Shown here piece after piece: positions 27,888-40,029 of a stretch of 64,000 nucleotides of DNA; the first letter of the stretch is position 1, and every line of letters starts with the position of its first letter. The position numbers and the translations under genes are program-made. Below the pieces are notes generated by a model. That model saw only the letters and a list, made by a program, of their open reading frames with translations, was not told the DNA's origin and searched no databases. The stretch covers positions 3,369,151 to 3,433,150 of the forward strand of contig CM119266.1 in assembly GCA_051294375.1 (NCBI GenBank), written 5' to 3'. This DNA comes from Paraspadella gotoi (taxonomy: Eukaryota; Chaetognatha).

Positions 27888-28496
27888 CTTTAAACTAACA
27901 ACTTTCAAACTGAATAATATGATATCAAAATTTAAATTTTACCTCAAACAAATGTTTACCTCCAAATATTTTTTGGTATGAATTTTCTTTTCAATATTAT
28001 TTACTGCAATATGCATTTTAGATATAGTATATTATATTTATATATATAAATATATAGTAGAGTAATTATATATAATATATACTAAATTTTTATATTTATA
28101 GAAAGTAATTGCATATTGAAGTAAATCATAATATTAATAAGAAAGAATTCAAACAAAAAATACTTTGATTGCATATGAAACATAACAATTGTAAAAATGT
28201 AAAAATGAAAAAGCCATATCTAAATTTTTAACTATTGCACACTTTTATAAAATCTATCCGTAAATTTGTAGTAGTTTTTATTTAACATCGATGTTAAAAT
28301 AAAACAAAAAAAAAACTCATAAGGAAAAAGCGTGACGCCGACGACAACGAACGAAGTTCACAAAGAACGAAAACGATCAAAATCGTCTGGCGGAGAAAAA
28401 AAAGAAATAAAAAAGAAATAAAAAAAGAATGTTTTTGTTTATTTTTTCATGTCCACGATGACGCGAGTTGCGGGGCGATAACGGAAAAACGTGGGA

Positions 28497-28533
<37 letters not shown>

Positions 28534-28650
28534 AGAGAGAGAGAGAGAGAGGGGAGAGTATTTAGAGTCTCAGAAGATATTTGCTTCACATTTATTCTTA
28601 AAAAAATCAGACGACCTTTCCTTTTTCCACCAAACAAGCTTACTCCCTCC

Positions 28651-28903
28651 AATGGTTGCTTGCTCGTAACCTCGGCAGGGAGTGTTCCGCTTGTCCAGAG
28701 AGTTGGAGGCGAGACTTCCGGCGACTTTGTTTTTGAAGCTGTTGTTGAGGATCGTTGAGGGATGTCGACCTGAGAGAGGAAGGGAGGCCGAAGAGGTTGT
28801 GGAAGGGGTGAGCCCGTTAGGGTCAGAAGAGAAAGCCGATGGGTGGAGAAAAAGGTTAATATATACTAAGTGTGTAGAGAATTGAAGAACAAAAATTTAT
28901 TTG

Positions 28904-28986
<83 letters not shown>

Positions 28987-29371
28987 TACATAGACTTGTT
29001 AGTTTTCCTTTCTTTTTCGTTTGGTGTATGATTTAGAGACAGAAAAAAAATTGATTTTCAAAACGAATTGTTTTATTAAAGATGCAGACATGTTTCGAAT
29101 AATTGTTTGTTCATCATCAGTGCATTTAGACAATTTGAAATACAAAACTTTGCAAGTCCGGAAAATTGAGAGAGAGAGAGAGAGAGAGATGCAGAGAGAA
29201 AAGAGAGGAGAGAGAGAGAGAGAGAAAAGAGAGAGTGAAGAGAGCGGTAGAAAAACCCAAGGGCGACAGGAGAAAAAATGTCTCGGCGCAAATTTTGAAA
29301 ATGGTCCTGGAAAATTTGGAACATGAAAGCCCGTGTTCAAAGTGGCCCAGCTGTGTACAAGGCATTAGCGG

Positions 29372-29418
<47 letters not shown>

Positions 29419-30038
29419 AGAGGAGAGCAGAGAGAGAGAGAGCTTCCAACCAAAGGGTTGAGAGAAAGTGAACAGTCAGAGGGCGAGAACAGCTGAAAGT
29501 TTTGTTCAGATAGAGAGAGAGATAGAGGAGGGAATAGAAAATAAAGTCAAATGAGAAAATAATGCAGAGGTAATGAATTTTACATTGAAATAATAAAACT
29601 AAAAAGTAAAATAATAATAACAACAGTGAAATAAATAATAGTTTTGTAATTTTTAATAATGAAAGGAAAATTGAAATTTGTAAGTAAAAGGAGAAAGGTA
29701 AAGAAAGAAGCTCAAAGTGAGCAAAAAATGTTCGAAACATGTCTGCCCTCTTTAATAAACAAGAGAACAGCTTTTAAACCTCAGATTCTCTGATAATGTT
29801 CATAATTGCCGGGCACAACCCCCCCCATTCCAACCCTGGCCCCCCAATTTCCGCCACCCCAACCCCCCTGGCCAGTGGCAACACAACCTGGTTTGGGGTC
29901 GGCGAGTTCGTCCGGCGCCGAATCCTGGCGCCGCAATTTCCGTCGGCGCGATCCGGCACGCAACACGACGGCGCTGACGACGCGATGACGAAGAGGACGA
30001 CGCTGACCAGCCACGACGATGACGAGCAACTTGTGTTC
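28651..30038 (-). pseudogene. copy B of the single-pass membrane protein exons
   Basis: The membrane exon starts at 30,038 and the tail exon at 28,769, as in copy A. An extra base breaks the membrane helix frame, and the donor of the tail exon has lost a base. Confidence 0.55.
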
Positions 30039-31251
30039 CTGAAGGAAGATGGATTAGAAATTAGAATTTGGATTAGAATTTTGAATTATTTGGATAATTT
30101 TTATATAGATCTAGCCAAAATTTTAATTAGTTATAATTATCATTAAATGACGATCTTGGATCTTATGTTCTCTCCGTCTCCGCTCTCTCTCTCTCTTTTC
30201 TTCCTTTGCTCTGACTCTTAACTAATTCATTTGGCCCTGAAAGATATGTGTCCAAAGATCCAAAATAGTTGGGTCATTTTAATATAACATTGTACCTGTA
30301 CTTCCCATGTGTAATCTTTTAACTAATTATCGTTATTAGTTATAACTACTATTATTAGTTATATATGGTTATTTATTAGTTTTAATTATTCTACTATTAT
30401 TAAATCCAAGGTAAATATTCTCGCGAAAAGATACGGTCACGTTCTCTCTCTTGGTCTTGTTTCTTACATCTTGTTTTACGCAGCAACGGCACGACGTATT
30501 GTTAGCTTTCTATTCAAGTATTACATATTAAATTAATTTTAATTTTAATCATTAGTCGTCATTAATTTTATTTGATATTCAATATGATATCCTTAGCATT
30601 AATTATACCTCCAAGACAGGTAAAAAAGACGAAGACGAGAAAAAACGTTTTCAATTCTTCGGATCTTGATCTCGCCTCCAGTTTTGCTTTCAGCTTTCGC
30701 CTCCGCCCATGGCGCTGTGTTTGTTGTTTTTGTTGTGTTGTTGTTGTTACCGTCAGCGATGGTGAAAGCAAAAAGTAAGAAAGAAAAAATCCAAGACGAA
30801 GGAACGAAAAACTGACTTCATCGTATCGCGACGATTTCACTGTACTTTGTGGGCGACGTTCGTAAAATTTGTTGATATAATACAAACTGCATACACTTAA
30901 GTCATTAACATTGTTTTTTTTTTCTTTTTTCAGCTTATATGTGTCATGGTTTTTTCGTGTTTTTTTTTTTAATGTGGAGAAAATGTTTTAGAAACAAAAA
31001 AATCCTTAAACGAGGATTTAACTCAAATTTTAAGACATTTTTTTTTTGTTTAAGTTCAAATTTATCTTTCTTCCCTTTTTTTTGTAATTCGATTTGTATC
31101 TTTTCCTTGAAAAGTATATTATTTGTTTTGTTTTTTTTTTTATCTTTTCTTCTTTCGTGAGAAAACTCGCGTGATTTCGTTTATCCTTCGTGTTTTTGTG
31201 AATCCGCGAGATTAACATTGGCGGCCGTGAGTAAGAGAACGAGAACGAGAG

Positions 31252-31282
<31 letters not shown>

Positions 31283-31660
31283 CGAGAGAGAGAGAGCCGA
31301 AATAGTGAGAACAGAGGCTGACAAGAAAAGTCACGGGGCAGAAAAGCACCGAACTTCGTCGTTCGTTTTCGTCGTCGTCGTTCATCATTCATCGACGTCG
31401 TTATCCTTGACGAGGTCGTCGTGTCGTCGTCGTCGTCCGTCGTCGTCGTCGTCATCCTCCCCTCAAAAGGTCCGTCCGCGGGGGACTCGGGGCGTGAAGG
31501 AAATACGGTGAATTGTAACCGGTCATGAATGGATGAAAATGGACGAAATGGACGGAAAATGGACGAACTGAGCAGAAAAAAGGGATAAAAAAGAGGGAAT
31601 GCGATGACGACCTGGAAACGAAAAAAGGGAAAAGGTGGGATGTTTGCTGAGTTATGAGAG

Positions 31661-31710
<50 letters not shown>

Positions 31711-31912
31711 ACAGAGAGAGAGATAGAAGAAGCTTCGATTTATGCTACCTTCACGTGTTCTCGTTCGTGGATTTTCATTCATGAGCTCATATCTTTTTTT
31801 TTAAGATCAGAAAGACAAATGAGAAGGAATGAATGAATGAACAAAGAAAGGAAATTGAGAAAAAGTGAATGAGTGAATGACCGAGAGAGAAAGAGAGAGA
31901 GAGAGAGAGAAG

Positions 31913-31976
<64 letters not shown>

Positions 31977-32028
31977 TTGAGGAAAAATTGGCCGATCGTA
32001 CGCAAGGTAAACATCCACAATTTAACGC

Positions 32029-32068
<40 letters not shown>

Positions 32069-32187
32069 GAGAGAGAGAGAGAAGAGAGAGAGAGAAAGGA
32101 TTAAACTTTGAAAACAATAGTAACCCCCATATTTTTTTCACAAAAATATTCTAACTCTTATATTCTGCTTGAAGAAGGATAAAAGCT

Positions 32188-32223
<36 letters not shown>

Positions 32224-32548
32224 CTTCTCTCTCTCTCTTTTCTCTCTCTCATTTTCACAAAGCCTCCACTTTCTTATTCTTTCTTCAATTCCTGAATTTG
32301 TTTCGACTTAAAAAAAAAAAAAGGAAAAAGAAAGTAAAATCCTGACCCAAATTTTGGTCTCTTTTTCCTCATTTTTTTCTTTAGGGATTCAGATCGTGAA
32401 ACCGGAATCTTTGTTTATTCTCGAACGATCACGTGACAGCTTTTGGTCATGTGACCGTCTCGATCCTGAGTGTCAAAAATCTGGATTTTTAATAGGGCGA
32501 GGTCAATGTCAATGTGGACGACACATCGACGGTCGGAACTCTCTTTCT

Positions 32549-32584
<36 letters not shown>

Positions 32585-32776
32585 CCCTCCTCCTATCTTT
32601 TTCTCTCTCTTCCTCGATCTTGATCTTGATCGAGGCCGTTCCATTTACTTTTCGGATTGTCTTTTCTAAAACTATTGTAAACTATCTCTTTAGGATTTCT
32701 AGACTTCTTTCACACGAACGAATTTTGTAGGTTTTAAGTTTTTGAAATTGTTTAGTTTCAATTTTAAAGTGGAGAA

Positions 32777-32825
<49 letters not shown>

Positions 32826-32934
32826 TCACTCTCTTCAATAAGATGATCCGCATTTATAACGACCCAAAGAATTCAACTTCTTACAACCGCCCTATCCTCC
32901 TCCTCCTCCTCCTCCTCCTCTTCTTCTTCCTCTA

Positions 32935-32959
32935 NNNNNNNNNNNNNNNNNNNNNNNNN
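32935..32959. other. assembly gap, 25 N
   Basis: A second gap of exactly 25 N, placed inside a (CTT)n/(CTC)n tract of copy B. Confidence 1.
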
Positions 32960-33238
32960 CTTCTTCTTCTTCTTCTTCGGCCTCTTTCACATCGTGACAG
33001 CCACCAGGGGTGAGACCCAAATTAAACACGATAAAAAGTGAAACTCTTCACGCGAAAGTTTTCGCTTCATTGTGAGATTAAAACGTTTGATCTATTTTCT
33101 TTAGGGACTTTAAAATTTCGCTTTTGTATTTAGATGCAGGATGTATTAATTAACTTATTAATTATTTAATCAATCAATTTATTTATCAATCAATAAATCA
33201 ATAAATCAATAAATCAATAAATCAATCAATCAACCAAT

Positions 33239-33269
<31 letters not shown>

Positions 33270-33594
33270 AGTCAATCGTTATCGGCATTAATGTCGTCGT
33301 CGCCATCATCTTCGTCATTGCTTTTGTCGTGGTTAGTGACAAAAAGACCAAAAAATAAACATTTCGGATCAAATTGTTTGCTCAAACTTGTTTAAGTTTA
33401 ATTAAAAAAACATATTATAACTGAATCAAACCTCAATATAGTTTGTTTCGCTTGTTATTAACATTATATTCTGTTTTCGATTTTGCCGAGATTTGACACT
33501 TGGTTGACCCCAGATTTGACCTTCCCCTGACCTCACGGTAAATTCCGTTTCTGACCCAGACTTTTTTTGTTCGAGCGGATCAGAGCTGGCGCCG

Positions 33595-33626
<32 letters not shown>

Positions 33627-35098
33627 ATCTCGAGGTGATTTCGATAAAAACAACGACGACGACGATACGTAAAATACGATACGTATGTAGTAACTAGTAA
33701 CTAAACTTTGACATATTTTTATGAACTTATTCTTAAAGATCACTAAATGGATATCACAATAAGAACAGCAAATGACTAGTGATGCGATGTTGAATTTACT
33801 GGAAGTCTTCTCGTCTAATTCTAAACAACGAATGGAAACAAATTCTCAACTCGTGTAATGAATAATATTACGGGACAGTTGACCCCATCGCTAGCAGCAG
33901 TATCTGTCAGCAGTATCTTCCAGCAGTATCTCTCAAGCCCTTTACCACTGGATTCAAAATTCAGGAACTAAGTTGTTCAAAAGACGGGAAATTCTTCCGG
34001 AACAATAGATACATGGTGACAGTTTTACAAGCGCCGCTAAAAAAACGCTGTCATTTGCAAACCCTTGAATATTTTTTCAATGTTAAATATGAATTTAAAA
34101 GTGAAAACCCAAACTATTTATATATGCAAATTTTATCAGAATCGACTTTGATATGCCTCAGTAACGATAGCTTGGCTCCCCTTTAAATTAGGTAATATAA
34201 TATTTTGTAAATGTTTTAAACTGAAACTGTGAAGTTGTGTGATAAAGCAACCCGTCTGAACCATCTTCCTAACCAGTCTTAGCCGTCGGGCCCTCCCTTA
34301 CCCCCCGCATTTTGAGGCCATCTCCCCTTTCTCCCATCCCGATTTAGACCACACTGAGCCCCACCTCGGCTTTTGGTCGCTTGAAGCTTAAATCCTAGAC
34401 TCACCCAGTCGCCTTCTCTTCAATTCTTTACGCTTCACTTACTTTCTAATCTGTGAATCACCCAGTTTTTGCTCTCTCTCTCTCTGCTCTCTCTCTCTCT
34501 TAAACCTTGCGTGAGCAAGAAAGGGCAGAAGGGAAAGAGAGAGAGAGAGAGAGAGAGAGACAGGGAGAGAGAGAGACAGGGAGAGAAGGAGAGAGGGATT
34601 GAAAAAGAGTCAGGGAGAGGGAGAGCGAGAGAGAGACTTGCTTCACTTTTTTCAGAAGTTGCTCCCGATGGGAAAATCTTTGTACGGAAGAGAAGGAAAG
34701 AAAAAACCGTAGGCGATTTCCTTGAGAAAGGAAGTGAAGTAAAAAGAGAGGTTGAGGAAAGATTTGAGGAAAAGAGAAGTAAAACAAAAAGAGAGGTTGA
34801 GTAAAGATTTTAGGAAAAGAGAAGTAAAACAAAGAGAGAGGTTTAAGAAAGGAAGAGCAATAGTTGAGAAAATCTCTGAAACAAAAATCTCTTAACCAAA
34901 GAAGTGATGGAGAAAGGAACATAAAAAAGCGAGAAACGAATTCTGTAGAAAATTGGCGAGACTCATTACAGTATTATACTATATTATACTATACTGTATC
35001 ATACTGTCCTATAAGAAGAATTAATCGACGTAGTTAAGCAAAGTCGAATTTGTTTTGAAGTCTGAAAAATGAGCTCAGCTGAGCGAGGATTGACTTTT

Positions 35099-35185
<87 letters not shown>

Positions 35186-35713
35186 TATGTTCTTGTTTTT
35201 CTGTTTATCTCAATTTCGATTTTTAACATTTATTACTTTCATAATACGATAATATTTGAATAACTTTTAAAAAAATATTAAGTACCTTCTCTTTCAAATA
35301 ATACAAAAATGATGAAATACAAAGAAAGAAAGAAAGTAAGAGAGCAAGAAGAAGGAAAAGGAAAAAAAAGAAAAACAAAAGAAAAAAAAGAAAAGAAAGG
35401 AAAAGAAAAGAAAAGAAAAGAAAAGAAAAGAAAAGAAAGGAAAAGAAGAAAAGAAAAAACCGAAAAAGGTAAGGTCGAAGTAAGGACGCCGCCCGCCGGC
35501 CGTATCCGTCGGGGAAAGAATGTTTTGTTTACGATTTCCTCGTTGGTTCTCGATTGTTCACTGTTTATCCACGAAGTTCGGACGCGCGAGCTCAAACTTT
35601 TTTTTTTCCTTTTTATCTCAACTCCTTTTTCCCCCTTTATTTACGTCTCGCATCTTTTCTTTCATAACCTTTATTTTCTTTTCTTCTTTTCTGGCTAAAC
35701 TTGTTTTCGCCAC

Positions 35714-35764
<51 letters not shown>

Positions 35765-36486
35765 CACAGCCTTTTGACAAAACCCTATGTTTTAGATTAA
35801 ATAAATAGTTATAGCTTTATTAAGGACCAACTGCGGAGATAATAAAAATTTCGAATATTAGCAAAGTTTTTTTAGTTGTCTTGAAATTTAATTTAAGCAA
35901 TCATTTTCAAAAAAAAAATACATTATATGTCTTGATAAATATATTAAATGTTACTCATCTTTTTTCGTATTATAAATTTTTTTTTTCAAAATCTTGAAAT
36001 TTTTCGATGGATTCTGATAGAGCATAAAAAGTTAAACAAGAAATATAATTACAGCTTTTAAAAATTTCTACGCTTTTTAAGTAAAAATATAAAAAACTGA
36101 TAAAATTATCGAAAGATGATGATGATGACGATTTTATCGGTTTTTTTATATTTTTGACTCACTATTTTAAAATGAATTATACTTTGTGTAGACAACTTTT
36201 TATGAGCTATTATCTGAATCTTGTCTTAAAAGTTCTCAAAAATTTTTTTGGCCTTTCCTATTTATAAATAAATATTAAAAAATATATAAGAAATTTTGTT
36301 GTCCATTGAAAGTATAAAAATGTAAAAATTTTCGTTTGAGCAATTACTCATTCTAAATTTTTGACTCACCCCATTGTGTGGGGCTACCCCTAGCTTTAGC
36401 TTAAGCTCTTAGTAGTTTTTCACGAATACTAAATAGCCTTTGATATATCCGATTATGAAAGTAATTGGTGAATACTGAAGAGACAG

Positions 36487-36712
36487 TAATTATTGTTATG
36501 TGTTAGTGACAAAACCGTTCAATATAAGCAGTCCCTGAGCTTCGGATCAGGCTGTAACACCATGTTACAGGCGGGTTATGCGCCCCGTCCCTCTTAACTG
36601 CCAGACGACCACCGGGCTAGAACCCCGGACCTTTGGGTTGGGAGGCGAATGACTTGCCTCCGGCACCAATGGCCGCTGATGAACGGTTGGTGGATTTTAG
36701 TCCACCATAATA
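36487..36712 (-). mobile_element. tRNA-derived SINE-like repeat, family 2 (copy in block B)
   Basis: Equivalent of 11,418-11,645 in the duplicated block, with small indels. Confidence 0.5.
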
Positions 36713-37896
36713 CTTATATTCGCTATTGAAATAGTACATGTACATTGTACATATAAAGGCTTTAAATAATTATGGCTTTATTGTATATTTACAATGTACC
36801 TATAAAAACATAAATTAAGGCTAAACTTATTACATGGCGATGAGAAGGCGACACAATGTTTATTTGTTTATAGACGGCCATAGATAAGCGGCAGCGGCAG
36901 CGGCAGCGGCAGCGGCACCCGCAGCCGCAGCGAAAGTCAAGTTAGAAACGCAGGCAGACTGCAATTGCACAGAGGGGAGTTCACTCAAGAAAATTACGGA
37001 CCAGATTGAAATTGTTCAGATATCTATTATATATTATATTAAACCAATTTATGAACCGTTATCCAGAATTCAAACTAATGCCAGCTCTAATCCTTTATTC
37101 TAATTCCTAAGTTTTAGACCTTAATTAATTAAGGCTTAATGGCAGGAACCCCTGCACTAATCACTAACCTGTGCCTTGGATGACTAAATAACTTAATGAC
37201 TAAAAGACTGAACACTAAATTTCATTTTATAGCATTTTAATGACTGAAAGACTAAATGACTGGATTCTATTCAAGTCGTCTAATCACACTTAGAATAAAT
37301 ACAGTAAATATTGTATCATCTGCGTTTAAGTTTATATACAAATTTTAGGAAAATAACATATTAAAATATAGAATACGAAAAGTCATTCATAAACTCCTTC
37401 GTGCGGCTTTCGGATCGGGTTTTCGTGCGACCGAAATTCTATCGCCTCACCTCCACTTCTCTCCTTTTCAATCATGAACTTACCTTTTTTCATTCTCTTA
37501 TTATATTCCTTTTCTTTACTGTTTTTTGCACCTCGACGAACTTGTTTTCCCGACGGCATCAATATGAAGCCTTACTCGTCTTTGTTTTAGTCTTTAACTT
37601 ACCTCTGCTCTACCACCAACTTAATTCGAACGAGACTCGCCCCTTCTTCATTTCAAGAATGAGAAACCGGTTTTATGGCGACTGTCGACGACAGCAACAA
37701 CAACAACAACAGCGAACAACACGACAGGAAATCAGTTTTGGTCCAAATTCTAATTTTTCGACTTGAAAAAATTGTTTCCTCAGTTTTACTGACTTTAAAT
37801 TCCAAAGTAGAATCGTCTTTCCCGTTGACGTTAACAGACATTTTTCTGTTACGGACTTTTTTGGATCGAATCCGAAACAAAAATAAAAATTTAAAA

Positions 37897-38075
37897 TGAT
37901 GCAAGTTGAAAAAATGATGCGAATTTGAAAAATTATGCAAGTTGAAAAAATGATGCAAGTTGAAAAAATGATGCGAATTTGAAAAATTATGCTAATTGAA
38001 AAAATGATGCAAGTTAAAAAAATGATGCGAGTTAAAAAAACTATGCAAGTTGAAAAAATAATAATAGTTAAAAAA
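37897..38075 (-). repeat. 18-19-bp minisatellite (copy in block B)
   Basis: Equivalent of 12,836-13,022, with about the same unit number. Confidence 0.7.
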
Positions 38076-38487
38076 AATATTTTTTTTACCATAGTAACAG
38101 TTCAGTTTAATCCCTTGTAAGCGATTTACATGTATTGGCGCAACCATTGGTTTGTATGGTACGATCTGATTACAGCTTAATTATCGTAGGCAGATCCGAT
38201 ATTATATTTGCTGAACCTTGTTGAATTTAGATTCAAACTATAATTTTTATTTAACTTTTAATTTAACGCCTTTTGTCGGACTTGACTGAATTCAAAATTA
38301 AACATCCGACAATAAAACTTAAATTTAAGATCAAAACTATCGTCGTCGTCCTTTCGCCTCGGGATTAAATCAAATATGGCCGACAAATCTTGAATCAAAA
38401 GTCTTTTGGAAAGTTTCACTCTCTCTCTCTCTCTCTCTCTCCTCATCTCCCTCTCTCTCTCTCTCTCATCTCTCTCTCCTTCCCAAA

Positions 38488-39809
38488 ATGGCGACCAAGC
38501 TCGACGTTCTCAAATCCGAATTACTGGAACTAGTGTCCAGCTTCCGTCCGATGGCACCGGATTTGCTGCGCTGGTCGACGATTCTGCTGCCGGCGTGGTT
38601 CTGCGGCAGGATGGACTTCAGCTTTTTGTGGGTGAGTTTAGTCGAAAAGTGAGGAGTCTCTTGATTCAGTTTCTCTCTCTATCTTTCTTTCTCTCTCACT
38701 CTTCTCTCCCGCCATCTCTGCCCTTTCTCCTTTCTTCTCTTTTCTTCTTTATCCCCTTCCTTTCTTTTTTTTCTTCCTCTCTTCTTGGTTGACTCTCTCC
38801 TTCCTCCCACCCCTTTAGATATCATCATAGAAAAGTGTTCAAATATTTTTTTTTCAAATCGCGCGGAGAAAACCGTGCAGTTAGTTGCCTCTGGTACATA
38901 ATATAAAAGAATTTTAAAACAATTAATATATCGTCTAAAAGCTAAGAGAATAGATTTTAAAAATGAGTAATGATTTTTAAAATTTTGCCTCGATATAGGG
39001 TCCCACCCCTGTACATTGTGTACAAGAGGCCAAAGTTTCTCGATATCTAAATTTTATTTTTTGATTCTTATATTAAAATTCCGAAAAATTGATGGAAAGT
39101 AACCGCTGTGGCTAATCCTAAATTCGAATATCTGTCACTGTTATGAAAATTTGTTGCATTTAGTAATTACTATGTGCTAGGTTTTGGTTACAGTACCTTA
39201 GTTTATGTAGTTATTCATTGTTACATACTAAGAGTCTATTATATATCTGACTATCTTAAATAATAAGATGTGCAGGTCTTTGATTTTATTTTTAGCATAG
39301 GGAGTAGCATAAATACCGAGCCTTCAAATGAGGCTCGGTAAACTTTGAATACTTCAAGTAGTAGTAACGCCCTAAGAGTAAGACCGCTCGTGCGGGAGGC
39401 CAAGTTTTACATAGTAGAACCTATAGATGCCTTAAGTCCGTCTCATCGGAGTAGGAATCCGCACAACTCTAACCGCTCTAAGGCCGCTCGTGCGGCTGGC
39501 AATGTTTTGAATACCATTAAATTAAAAAGTACTGCCCTATGAGCCAATTTAAGCTCGGGCATTTTTAGCTTTAATATCATCATCTCTCTCTCTCTCTTTC
39601 TCACTCCTTTCCTCCCCAGGTGGTCTTCATTTTCATTGCCTTCCAAATTCGCAATCGCGACAAACTGCGCAAGGCTTTCCGCAACCAATTCCAGTTGAAG
39701 CGGCGAAGAACGAAGCCAAGGCCATTGCAGGCGTCGTCAAAGAGCGCCGTCTTGGATTTACTTCCCCAACCGCGAGAGGGCGGAATGGCTCAACAAGACT
39801 TTGAAACAA
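38488..39809 (+). other. E-Syt exons 1-2: N-terminal membrane hairpin
   Basis: Exon 1 encodes an amphipathic start (LDVLKSELLELVSSF) and the first half of the hydrophobic hairpin (WSTILLPAWFCGRMDFSFLW). It joins in phase 0 to VVFIFIAFQIRNRDKLRKAF in exon 2. Downstream in exon 2 the frame must change near 39,700 and again near 39,744 to reach PSWIYFPNRERAEWLNKTL, a hallmark of the family just before the SMP domain. Confidence 0.85.
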
Positions 39810-39957
39810 GTACATGGAAATTGAATGCGTAAATTATTAATCATTTCAAAAGAGAAAAAAGTAAAAAACATAAATATATTTGCACAAATCAATGAAAAAA
39901 AAATAACTTGATAGTAAACATAAGAAATAAATTATTAAATAAATAAATATATTATTA

Positions 39958-40029
<72 letters not shown>

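Larger units (their letters stand above)
25036..38580. repeat. copy B, repeat of 1-13,580
   Basis: It is collinear with copy A over the whole length, including the membrane genes, microsatellite clusters, SINE and minisatellite. Differences are mainly single-base indels. Unlike copy A it continues without a break into the rest of extended synaptotagmin. Confidence 0.92.
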
